DNA of 6,442 nucleotides from JAHBWI01 sp035715525 (lineage in GTDB: Bacteria; Nitrospirota; Nitrospiria; Nitrospirales; Nitrospiraceae): positions 1-6,442 of the forward strand of contig DASTLA010000215.1 of assembly GCA_035715525.1 (NCBI GenBank). The letters run 5' to 3'. The position numbers and the translations under genes were made by a program. Each line of letters begins with the position of its first letter. Positions within the stretch are counted from its first letter, which is position 1. Under the pieces are notes generated by a model. That model did not search any database and had not been told where the DNA came from. It saw nothing but the letters and a program-made list of their open reading frames with translations. Shown piece after piece: positions 1-6,173 of the stretch.

Positions 1-1
1 A

Positions 2-76
2 TGGTGGGCGATACAGGTATCGAACCTGTGGCCTCTTCCGTGTGAAGGAAGCGCTCTCCCACTGAGCTAATCGCCC
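2..76 (-). tRNA. tRNA-Val, anticodon CAC
   Basis: Read on the minus strand this folds into a complete 75-base cloverleaf including the encoded CCA (complement of 2-4). The acceptor stem is GGGCGAT (70-76) paired with ATCGCCC (6-12), with discriminator A at 5. The D arm is GCTC/GAGC. The anticodon stem is CTTCC/GGAAG around loop TTCACAC, which gives anticodon CAC (42-44) reading valine codon GUG. The T arm is ACAGG/CCTGT around loop TTCGATA. All stems pair fully. U54 of the T-loop (complement of position 24) is the base that TrmFO, encoded divergently next door, methylates. The gene has its own leftward promoter just upstream, and its transcript leaves the window at the left edge, so a terminator or further tRNA genes cannot be judged. 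Confidence 0.97.
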
Positions 77-79
77 ACG

Positions 80-116
80 CCGCGAAAGTCTAGCACGGTC
101 CGACGAGCTCGATCAA
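80..116 (-). promoter_or_regulatory. Promoter of tRNA-Val
   Basis: On the minus strand there is a -35-like TTGATC (complement of 111-116), an 18-base spacer, and a -10-like TAGACT (complement of 87-92). Transcription would start near 80, only a few bases before the mature tRNA end at 76. The bases between the -10 and the start are GC-rich (TTCGCGGCG), as is common for stable-RNA promoters under stringent control. Sequence match only; the stringent-control reading is an inference. Confidence 0.6.
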
Positions 117-137
117 CAAAAGGCACTCGTCGGCCCG
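96..137. repeat. Imperfect inverted repeat between divergent promoters
   Basis: The arms are 96-107 (CGGTCCGACGAG) and 126-137 (CTCGTCGGCCCG), matching at 11 of 12 positions with 8 perfect pairs next to the loop, and separated by 18 bases. The repeat covers the -35 element and most of the spacer of the tRNA promoter and ends just before the trmFO -35. It has no T-run on either side, so it does not look like an intrinsic terminator. It could be an operator or chance in GC-rich DNA. Confidence 0.5.
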
Positions 138-143
138 GCATTC

Positions 144-180
144 TTGACATCACGAAAATACGATTCCTACAATGCTCCCC
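144..180 (+). promoter_or_regulatory. Housekeeping promoter of the trmFO gene run
   Basis: TTGACA at 144-149, a perfect -35, is followed after 18 bases by TACAAT at 168-173, five of six matches to the -10 consensus. The expected start is near 180, giving a leader of about 30 bases before the trmFO ATG. The Shine-Dalgarno sequence AAAGGA lies at 196-201, 10 bases before that ATG. This is the only strong rightward promoter I found, and it probably drives the whole downstream run. Confidence 0.8.
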
Positions 181-211
181 TACCCTCCATTGGGCAAAGG
201 AAAATCCGTTC

Positions 212-1528
212 ATGCGTGAAGATGTGGTCATTATAGGGGGCGGTCTGGCTGGTTCCGAGGCCGCCTGGCAGGCAGCAAACCGCGGCGTCAAGGTGACGCT
301 CTATGAGATGCGTCCGAAGGAATCGACCAAGGCACATAAGACCGGGAATTTGGCGGAATTAGTATGCTCGAATTCTCTCGGATCCACCGATCCCTTGAAT
401 GCCCCGGGTATTTTGAAGGACGAAATGCGGCGCCTGAATTCGTTGATTATTCGATCGGCCGAACAGGCTCGCGTTCCCGCCGGATCGGCCTTGGCCGTCG
501 ATCGGGACCAGTTTGCCCGCGCGATCACTCAGGCACTGGAAGGCCATTCGAATATCCGGATTCTTCGAGAGGAAGTGACGGATATTCCACATGATGCCGT
601 CGTGATCATCGCGACCGGGCCGCTGACTTCGGACCGGCTGTCGCGAGGCATTGCGGAACTCACGCATGAAAAGCATCTGTACTTCTTCGATGCGATCTCT
701 CCCATCGTCGACGCCGATTCCATCGATATGGGCATCGTCTTCCGTGCTTCCCGCTATGGAAAAGGCGGGGACGATTATCTGAACTGTCCTATGGACCAGG
801 CAACGTACGATGCGTTTTACGACGCCATGATGGCCGCAGAGAAGGTCCAGCCCAAGGAGTTCGAAAAGATTCCTTATTTCGAGAGCTGTGTGCCCATCGA
901 AGTGATGGCCGAGCGCGGCCGGCAGACCATGCAGTTCGGACCCTTGAAGCCGGTCGGGCTGATCGATCCGAGAACCGGACAGCGCCCGTACGCGGTCGTG
1001 CAACTGCGGACCGAGAACGTGCATGGTACTTGTTATAATTTGGTCGGTTTCCAAACCAAGCTGACCTATCCGGAGCAGAAGCGGGTGTTTCGCATGATTC
1101 CCGGCCTTCAACAGGCGGAATTTCTTCGTTTCGGTAGCTTGCACCGGAATACTTTCATCAACTCGCCTCAGTTGCTACGCGATACACTGCAATTGAAATC
1201 GAGACCGAGCGTCTTCTTCGCGGGACAATTGGTGGGCGTCGAAGGCTATACCGAGTCCGCCGCAATGGGCGGTCTGGCGGGAATCAACGCCGCTCGCGGC
1301 ATGGCGGGGCAGCCCTTGGTGACGCCACCTCGTACCACGGCTCATGGGGGTCTCATGGGTCATATCGTGGGAAGCGACCCTAGACATTTTCAGCCGATGA
1401 ATACGAATTTCGGCCTCTTTCCTCGGCTCCCGGATAGAATCCGCGACAAAGAACAAAAGCGACGGTTGATTCAGCAACGTGCGCTCAAGGACTTCGACGC
1501 ATGGATCGCGCAATCCGGGCTTTCTTAG
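212..1528 (+). CDS. trmFO: TrmFO: folate/FAD-dependent tRNA (uracil-54-C5)-methyltransferase
   Basis: Makes 5-methyluridine at position 54 of the tRNA T-loop in the cytoplasm, taking the methylene group from methylenetetrahydrofolate and reducing it through FAD, unlike the SAM-dependent TrmA. The 438-residue protein has the expected family length. The N-terminus carries the FAD dinucleotide motif GGGLAGSEAA (residues 9-18), then YEMRP (31-35) and the family hallmark CSNSLGS (52-58). The two functional cysteines of the family are present at C52 and C226 (in ESCVPIE), close to C53 and C226 of the Bacillus protein. A second FAD-contact region, FFAGQLVGVEGYTESA, is at 335-350. The start is supported by AAAGGA 10 bases upstream and by the motif lying at the usual distance from the N-terminus. 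It is first gene of the run, behind a strong promoter. Its last 28 bases overlap xerC. No missing residues seen. Confidence 0.97.
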   Translation: MREDVVIIGGGLAGSEAAWQAANRGVKVTLYEMRPKESTKAHKTGNLAELVCSNSLGSTDPLNAPGILKDEMRRLNSLIIRSAEQARVPAGSALAVDRDQFARAITQALEGHSNIRILREEVTDIPHDAVVIIATGPLTSDRLSRGIAELTHEKHLYFFDAISPIVDADSIDMGIVFRASRYGKGGDDYLNCPMDQATYDAFYDAMMAAEKVQPKEFEKIPYFESCVPIEVMAERGRQTMQFGPLKPVGLIDPRTGQRPYAVVQLRTENVHGTCYNLVGFQTKLTYPEQKRVFRMIPGLQQAEFLRFGSLHRNTFINSPQLLRDTLQLKSRPSVFFAGQLVGVEGYTESAAMGGLAGINAARGMAGQPLVTPPRTTAHGGLMGHIVGSDPRHFQPMNTNFGLFPRLPDRIRDKEQKRRLIQQRALKDFDAWIAQSGLS

Positions 1529-2421
1529 GGTTCTTGCAGGTCCAACAAAGTGCATCGCGGGAAACCCTTCGTGCCTATGCTTCCGACTTACATCAGTTTC
1601 ACAGCTTCGCCCGGCGTCGGCGCGGGGCCACGGCGTTGCTTTCTCCGAAGGGCGTGGAGCCCGAAGACATCAGGAGTTTTCTGGCGGCATTGGATCGAAG
1701 GGGCGAGAAGAAGTCCTCCCTGGGTAGAAAATTGGCCTGTCTCAGAAGCTTCTATCGGTACCTGATACGAGAAGGGGAGGCGGTGGAGAACCCAGCACTA
1801 GAAGTGCGGGCTCCGAAATTGCCTAAACATTTACCGCGTGTACTGAGCAAGGACGACGCAGCTGCGCTGATGGAGTTCCCGCTCACTGCAGACCGCCATG
1901 CGCTGCGTGATCGCGCCATTCTGGAGACGCTGTATTCAACGGGTGCGCGCGTCAGCGAGCTCGTAGGACTCAACCGGGAGGACATAGACTACAACGAAGG
2001 AACAGTCCGGCTTCGCGGAAAGGGCGGCAAGGAGCGGCAGGTGCCGATCGGATCCGTTGCTCTTGAAGCGATCACGGAGTACCATGCGCAGACCCGACTT
2101 CTCCCGCCATGCAGAAACGCCGACGCAGCGGTATTCGTCAATCAGCGCGGGGTACGCCTGACGACAAGGAGCGTCGCCCGCATCGTGGCGGCCTATTCAC
2201 GCCGGTTCGTCGGTGGCAGCGTCAGCCCGCATACTCTGCGGCATTCGTTTGCGACGCATCTTCTGGACGAAGGAGCGGATCTCCGTGCGATTCAAGAAAT
2301 GCTGGGGCATGCCTCGCTGAGTACGACGCAAAAATATACGCACTTGGCGACAGACCATCTGCTGGCCGTGTATGACCGTGCGCATCCGCGCTCCGGCAAG
2401 CCGGCTGGGACGAAGAAATGA
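1501..2421 (+). CDS. xerC: XerC-type tyrosine recombinase
   Basis: Site-specific recombinase that, with XerD, resolves chromosome dimers at dif near the terminus. The 306 residues comprise an N-terminal SAM-like core-binding domain (about 1-90, with FLGFL and TLRAYASDL) and a C-terminal catalytic domain (about 112-290). The full active-site set is visible: R150 (TGARVSEL), K174 (RGKGGKER), H244 and R247 (HTLRH), H270 (LGHASL) and nucleophile Y279 (TQKYTH), with spacing like E. coli XerC. The ATG lies inside the end of trmFO (28-base overlap) and has AAGGA at 1487-1491, 9 bases upstream. The N-terminal family pattern begins at once, so a later start is unlikely. Gene order next to trmFO and hslV favours XerC over XerD or an integrase; no phage genes are near. 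The partner XerD must lie elsewhere. Confidence 0.93.
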   Translation: MDRAIRAFLGFLQVQQSASRETLRAYASDLHQFHSFARRRRGATALLSPKGVEPEDIRSFLAALDRRGEKKSSLGRKLACLRSFYRYLIREGEAVENPALEVRAPKLPKHLPRVLSKDDAAALMEFPLTADRHALRDRAILETLYSTGARVSELVGLNREDIDYNEGTVRLRGKGGKERQVPIGSVALEAITEYHAQTRLLPPCRNADAAVFVNQRGVRLTTRSVARIVAAYSRRFVGGSVSPHTLRHSFATHLLDEGADLRAIQEMLGHASLSTTQKYTHLATDHLLAVYDRAHPRSGKPAGTKK

Positions 2422-2426
2422 AGGAG
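2421..2426 (+). promoter_or_regulatory. Ribosome binding site of hslV, fixes its start
   Basis: AAGGAG begins on the last base of the xerC TGA stop and lies 11 bases before the ATG at 2438. The upstream in-frame ATG at 2372 lies inside xerC, would add 22 residues unlike any HslV, and would place the catalytic threonine far from the N-terminus. The site therefore supports 2438 as the start and suggests xerC-hslV translational coupling. Confidence 0.8.
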
Positions 2427-2437
2427 TCCTGTCGGTC

Positions 2438-2974
2438 ATGATCATCCGTTCCACCACAATCCTGTCTGTTCGGCGGGATCAACAGCTCGCCATGGGGTGC
2501 GACGGTCAGGTGACTGTCGGGACGACGGTGATGAAGCACAACGCAAAGAAGATGCGGCGCATGCACGGCGACCGAGTGCTCGCGGGATTTGCCGGTGCCA
2601 CTGCCGATGCCTTCACCCTCTTCGAAAAGTTCGAGGCCAAGTTGGCGGAGTATCGCGGGAACCTCACAAGGGCCGCTGTGGAACTGGCCAAGGATTGGCG
2701 GACGGATCGCGTACTTCGTCGGCTCGAGGCGTTGCTAGCCGTGGCGGATTTGGAGCATTCGTTCGTGATTTCTGGCACGGGCGATGTGGTCGAACCGGAA
2801 GATGGGATTCTGGCGATCGGTTCGGGCGGGCCTTATGCGCTTGCGGCGGCCCGAGCCTTGCTGGGACATTCCACCTTGCCCGCTCGCCAGGTCGTCCAGG
2901 AATCCATGATGATCGCCGGTGCGATCGACATCTACACGAACCAACAGATTGTGATTGAAGAGCTGTCGCGATAG
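2438..2974 (+). CDS. hslV: HslV (ClpQ): threonine protease subunit of HslUV
   Basis: Proteolytic core of the bacterial proteasome-like protease: two stacked HslV hexamer rings capped by HslU hexamers degrade unfolded and regulatory proteins in the cytoplasm. The 178 residues begin MIIRSTTILSVRR. By alignment from memory to E. coli HslV, the mature enzyme should start at T6 of TTILSV, after removal of a five-residue leader. In mature numbering the catalytic partners D17 (CDGQ), K33 (NAKK) and S124 (GSGGPYA) are all present, as is the DGQVT..G..VMK signature. I chose the ATG at 2438 because of the AAGGAG site and the short distance to the catalytic threonine. The gap to xerC is 16 bases and to hslU 11 bases. 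Its partner hslU follows directly, as is usual. An active enzyme is expected. Confidence 0.96.
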   Translation: MIIRSTTILSVRRDQQLAMGCDGQVTVGTTVMKHNAKKMRRMHGDRVLAGFAGATADAFTLFEKFEAKLAEYRGNLTRAAVELAKDWRTDRVLRRLEALLAVADLEHSFVISGTGDVVEPEDGILAIGSGGPYALAAARALLGHSTLPARQVVQESMMIAGAIDIYTNQQIVIEELSR

Positions 2975-2976
2975 GA
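2972..2976 (+). promoter_or_regulatory. Ribosome binding site of hslU
   Basis: TAGGA is built on the hslV stop codon TAG (2972-2974), 9 bases before the ATG at 2986. The alternative in-frame ATG at 3013 has no purine-rich site before it. This favours the 2986 start and close coupling of hslV and hslU translation, which suits subunits of one complex. Confidence 0.6.
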
Positions 2977-2985
2977 TGCCGAGTC

Positions 2986-4389
2986 ATGCGCCTCGACGCT
3001 ACAACACCTCCGATGAATATCAATAACCTGACGCCCAGGCAGATCGTTGCGGAACTCGACCGCTACGTGATCGGTCAGCGAGAGGCCAAGCGAATGGTGG
3101 CGATCGCGCTGCGGAACCGATGGCGACGCCAGCAGCTCACCCCCGAGCTCCGGGACGAGGTCATGCCCAAGAACATCGTCATGATCGGGCCGACGGGGGT
3201 CGGTAAGACGGAGATCGCACGAAGACTGGCCAAGCTCGCGGAAGCCCCGTTTATCAAAGTTGAGGCGTCAAAGTTCACGGAGGTCGGCTATGTGGGACGC
3301 GACGTTGAATCCATCATCCGGGATCTGACGGAATTGGCCATCAATCTGGTGAAATCCCAGCGACTCGTGCACGTTCAGCAGCGAGCCGAACAATTAGGAG
3401 AGGAGAGACTGCTCGATCTGCTTCTCCCCAGTCCGCCGCCGAGGGCAACGCCGGGGTTTGCCGACCAGTCCGCCGCTCGGGAGGAGCCTCATGATCAACC
3501 GGAATCAACCGACGCCACGAGGTCGAAACTCCGATTGTTGCTGCGCGAAGGGAAGCTCGACCAACGCTCCGTCGAAGTGGAAGTCAAAGATCGGGCTCTT
3601 CCGGTTGGGGTGGTGTCGAACGTCGGCGGATTGGAAGACTTGGAAAGCAACCTGCGGGATATGCTCGGCGGCATGTTCCAAGGAAAGAAAAAGAAACGGT
3701 CGATGAAAGTTCCCGATGCGCTGAAACTCTTGACGCAGGAGGAAGCGCAAAAACTGATCGATATGGAAGACGTCGTCCGGGAAGCTATCAAGAAAGTCGA
3801 GCACACCGGCATCGTGTTCCTCGACGAGATCGACAAGATTGCCGGGCGCGAACGGACGATGGGACCGGACGTGTCGCGGGAAGGCGTGCAACGCGATCTC
3901 CTGCCCATCGTCGAAGGCTCGACGGTGAATACCAAGCACGGCCCCGTTCAGACCGATCACATCCTGTTCATCGCCGCCGGTGCGTTCCACGTGGCGAAGC
4001 CGTCCGATTTGATTCCCGAATTGCAGGGACGATTTCCAATCCGGGTCGAACTCGCTCCGCTCACACAAGAGGATTTCGTCCGCATCTTGACCGAGCCGCG
4101 CGGCGCATTGGTGGAACAGTACCGAGCGTTGATGGCAACCGAAGGGCTGTCGGTAGAATTCACGAAGGACGGGTTGGACGAAATCGCCGCGACAGCCGTT
4201 CAGGTCAACGAGCGGACCGAAAACATCGGTGCCCGCCGCTTATTCACCATCATGGAACGGCTGTTGGAGCAGGTTTCGTTCGATGGGCCGGACAGTCCGG
4301 ACAAGTCGATCACGATCGATGCGGCGTACGTGAAGACGCGCTTACAGGATATCGTGAAGGACCAGGATCTCAGCCGATATATCCTCTAA
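2986..4389 (+). CDS. hslU: HslU (ClpY): AAA+ ATPase subunit of HslUV
   Basis: Hexameric unfoldase that recognises substrates, unfolds them with ATP and feeds them into HslV. The 467 residues show, in order: an N-terminal segment (LTPRQIVAELDRYVIGQ, 15-31), Walker A GPTGVGKT (68-75), the pore loop GYVG (101-104), the inserted I domain (roughly 120-255, with a charged, poorly conserved stretch near 150-180), Walker B VFLDEID (277-283), the arginine-rich QGRFPIR (347-353), sensor 2 GARR (415-418), and the C-terminal tail DLSRYIL (461-467), which in this family inserts into HslV to activate it. Length is slightly above the 443 residues of E. coli because of the I domain and about ten extra N-terminal residues. 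A start at 3013 (MNINNLTPRQ) would be closer to other HslU N-termini but lacks a binding site. Confidence 0.97.
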   Translation: MRLDATTPPMNINNLTPRQIVAELDRYVIGQREAKRMVAIALRNRWRRQQLTPELRDEVMPKNIVMIGPTGVGKTEIARRLAKLAEAPFIKVEASKFTEVGYVGRDVESIIRDLTELAINLVKSQRLVHVQQRAEQLGEERLLDLLLPSPPPRATPGFADQSAAREEPHDQPESTDATRSKLRLLLREGKLDQRSVEVEVKDRALPVGVVSNVGGLEDLESNLRDMLGGMFQGKKKKRSMKVPDALKLLTQEEAQKLIDMEDVVREAIKKVEHTGIVFLDEIDKIAGRERTMGPDVSREGVQRDLLPIVEGSTVNTKHGPVQTDHILFIAAGAFHVAKPSDLIPELQGRFPIRVELAPLTQEDFVRILTEPRGALVEQYRALMATEGLSVEFTKDGLDEIAATAVQVNERTENIGARRLFTIMERLLEQVSFDGPDSPDKSITIDAAYVKTRLQDIVKDQDLSRYIL

Positions 4390-4395
4390 TAGGAC

Positions 4396-4408
4396 GGCTC
4401 GGGGAGCC
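4396..4408 (+). promoter_or_regulatory. Hairpin enclosing the argB ribosome binding site
   Basis: GGCTC (4396-4400), loop GGG (4401-4403) and GAGCC (4404-4408) form a perfect five-pair GC-rich stem. The likely Shine-Dalgarno GGGGAG (4401-4406), 6 bases before the argB ATG, lies entirely in the loop and the 3' arm. The hslU stop (4387-4389) is 6 bases before the stem, so a ribosome finishing hslU would cover and melt it. No T-run follows, so it is not a terminator. The coupling role is an inference. Confidence 0.5.
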
Positions 4409-4412
4409 ACGC

Positions 4413-5303
4413 ATGAACCGACTCATCAAGAAGGCCAATGTTCTCATCGAGGCACTGCCGTACATCAGGACATTCCAGCGCAAGACCGTCGTGATCAAGT
4501 ACGGCGGCCATGCCATGACGGATACCGCTCTCAAAGAGCGCTTCGCTCAAGATGTCGTCCTGCTGAAATACGTCGGACTCAATCCTGTCATCGTCCATGG
4601 GGGTGGGCCGCAAATCGACAAGATGTTGGATCGGCTCGGCATCGAGGCCAAGTTCCGCCACGGAGTCCGCATCACCGATCCTGTGACGATGGAAATCGTG
4701 GAGATGGTCTTAGCGGGCCGGATCAATATGGAAATCGTCGATCTCCTCAATCGCCACGGCGGGAAGGCCGTCGGGCTCAGCGGAAAGGATGGAGGCTTGA
4801 TGTTGACCAAGCCGCTGACGGTCAAGGCCTGGGCCGAGAGCCTCGAAAAGGAACTGGACGACGAGGAAGGCGATTTCGGGCTGGTGGGAGACGTCCAGTC
4901 GGTCGATCCCACCCTTCTCCTGAAGCTGCAAGAGGATCATTACATCCCGATCATCGCTCCCATCGGGACTGATCGTGAGGGCAACACCTACAACATCAAT
5001 GCAGATCTCGTGGCGGGAGCGATTGCCGCAGCCTTGAAAGCGGAGAAACTGGTGATGCTGACGGACGTGAAGGGAATTCGCGACGCCAATGGTCGGCACC
5101 TTTCCACGGTCTCCCGCAAGGACGTCCAACGTATGGTGAAACGGGGCACCATCAGCGAAGGGATGCTTCCCAAGGTGCATGCCTGTCTGGACGCGCTGGC
5201 GGGGGGAGTGGGCAAAGCCCATATCATCGATGGGCGCGTTCCGCACGCGATCCTTCTGGAAATCTTTACGCATAAAGGAATCGGAACCGAGATCGTGTCG
5301 TAA
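4413..5303 (+). CDS. argB: Acetylglutamate kinase (ArgB), arginine-sensitive type
   Basis: Phosphorylates N-acetyl-L-glutamate with ATP to N-acetylglutamyl-5-phosphate, the second and, in cyclic pathways, the regulated step of arginine synthesis. The 296 residues form one amino-acid-kinase domain: KYGGHAM (29-35, catalytic K29), substrate loop HGGGPQID (62-69), FRHGVRITD (81-89, R86), GLSGKDGG (121-128), NINAD (194-198, D198), LTDVKGI (216-222) and GMLPKV with K254. K29, D198 and K254 correspond to E. coli K8, D162 and K217. The extra N-terminal helix with LPYIRTF (15-21) is typical of hexameric enzymes inhibited by arginine and absent from the shorter, insensitive E. coli form. This suggests feedback control. 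GGGGAG sits 6 bases before the ATG, within a small hairpin. Other arg genes are not in view. The gene occupies the place codY has in Bacillus. Confidence 0.96.
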   Translation: MNRLIKKANVLIEALPYIRTFQRKTVVIKYGGHAMTDTALKERFAQDVVLLKYVGLNPVIVHGGGPQIDKMLDRLGIEAKFRHGVRITDPVTMEIVEMVLAGRINMEIVDLLNRHGGKAVGLSGKDGGLMLTKPLTVKAWAESLEKELDDEEGDFGLVGDVQSVDPTLLLKLQEDHYIPIIAPIGTDREGNTYNINADLVAGAIAAALKAEKLVMLTDVKGIRDANGRHLSTVSRKDVQRMVKRGTISEGMLPKVHACLDALAGGVGKAHIIDGRVPHAILLEIFTHKGIGTEIVS

Positions 5304-5306
5304 CCC

Positions 5307-6173
5307 GTGGACGATCGGATTCTCGCCCACCTCCACGCGCTCATCGGCGAGCGCCATCCTCATACCTCCCGGCCCTCGCTGCTGGCAGCCGAACAATACC
5401 TGGTCGATACGTTCCGGCAATTGGGGTATCGAGTCGATCATCATGCCTTTGAGGCGATGGGTGGGACCTATCACAACGTGTCCGCTTCGCGAGACTCGGG
5501 GGCAGGCATCGGTGAGCCGCCGCTGCTCATTGCCGCCCACTACGATACTGTTCAGGGCTCCCCGGGAGCGGACGACAATGCAAGCGCTTTGGCGGTTCTT
5601 CTCGAGAGCGCGAGAGCGCTGAGCGGCGCTGATTTACGCCGACCGATCCAGTGGGTCGCATTTTGCCTCGAAGAAGAGGATCTCCTCGGGAGTCGCGCAT
5701 ACGTCGATGATCTGAAGCGTCTGGGAAAATCCGTGGCGGGCGCCATTATATTGGAGTGCGTCGGCTATGCGCGATCCGAAGAAGCAACGCAGATCGCGCC
5801 GCCCCATGTGCCGATCGCAGTCCCCACCGTCGGTAATTTTCTAGCCATGGTAGGCAATCAAGCCGCGGCGGGATTGGCCAAATTAATGATGGAGGCGGGT
5901 CGAGGAGCCGTTCCCGAATTGCCGCTGATTCCACTGATCGTGCCCGGCCGGGGCGAACAATTGCCCGATACCAGACGGAGCGATCATGCGGCGTTTTGGG
6001 ATGAAGATTATCCAGCCATCATGCTGACGGATACCGCCAACTTTAGAAATCCCCATTACCACAGGGCGACTGATACCCTCGAGACCTTGAACTTGGAGTT
6101 CATCGAACAGGTCGCTCGTTTGGTGACGGCAAGCGCGCGGCATTGGGCGGATGGGATCCACGATGGCAAATAG
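5307..6173 (+). CDS. M28 family zinc aminopeptidase-like protein
   Basis: A 288-residue di-zinc hydrolase of the M28 (aminopeptidase Y/glutaminyl cyclase) fold. Expected ligands are all visible: H78 and D80 in AAHYD, bridging D90 in GADDNAS, catalytic base E122 and ligand E123 in EEEDLLGS, E150 in LECVGY, and H252 in NPHYHRATDT. It should therefore be active. No signal peptide or membrane segment is seen, so it is probably cytoplasmic. The substrate is unknown; removal of an N-terminal residue or cleavage of a small amide are both possible. The start is GTG, 3 bases after the argB stop and in the same frame (TAA CCC GTG), with no Shine-Dalgarno in the preceding bases. The next start, M51, would remove conserved N-terminal sequence, so GTG is preferred and reinitiation after argB is likely. 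The end overlaps the next gene by 11 bases. Confidence 0.88.
   Translation: MDDRILAHLHALIGERHPHTSRPSLLAAEQYLVDTFRQLGYRVDHHAFEAMGGTYHNVSASRDSGAGIGEPPLLIAAHYDTVQGSPGADDNASALAVLLESARALSGADLRRPIQWVAFCLEEEDLLGSRAYVDDLKRLGKSVAGAIILECVGYARSEEATQIAPPHVPIAVPTVGNFLAMVGNQAAAGLAKLMMEAGRGAVPELPLIPLIVPGRGEQLPDTRRSDHAAFWDEDYPAIMLTDTANFRNPHYHRATDTLETLNLEFIEQVARLVTASARHWADGIHDGK

Noticed and set aside
359..1144. A 261-codon open frame on the minus strand inside trmFO
   Set aside because: It lies entirely opposite a clear TrmFO gene and its product resembles no family I know. Long antisense frames are expected in GC-rich coding DNA.
2062..2087. Heat-shock (sigma-32-like) promoter, CTTGAA followed by TACCATGC, upstream of hslV
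   Set aside because: Only the -35 part matches well. The -10 part is a poor fit to CCCCATNT and it lies about 350 bases before hslV, inside xerC coding sequence.
2393..2404. GC-rich hairpin CCGGC-AA-GCCGG near the xerC end as a terminator
   Set aside because: The loop is too tight, there is no T-run after it, and hslV follows closely on the same strand.
1501..2421. Tyrosine recombinase as the integrase of a mobile element beside the tRNA
   Set aside because: The gene sits in the conserved trmFO-hslV cluster and has XerC length and spacing. No tRNA-end duplication or phage gene was seen.
4342..4390. Possible promoter for argB at the end of hslU (TTACAG with TATATC or TCTAAT)
   Set aside because: The spacing is about 30 bases or more, and no -35-like sequence stands at 16-18 bases before either -10 candidate.
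4710..5540. A 276-codon minus-strand open frame across the argB-peptidase junction
   Set aside because: Both plus-strand genes have complete active sites across this span, and the antisense product is rich in His, Arg and Gly with no recognisable motif.
5603..5618. Tandem 8-base repeat CGAGAGCG twice in the peptidase gene, a possible slippage site
   Set aside because: Only two copies are present, the reading frame is intact on both sides, and the encoded ESARAL is an ordinary helix sequence.
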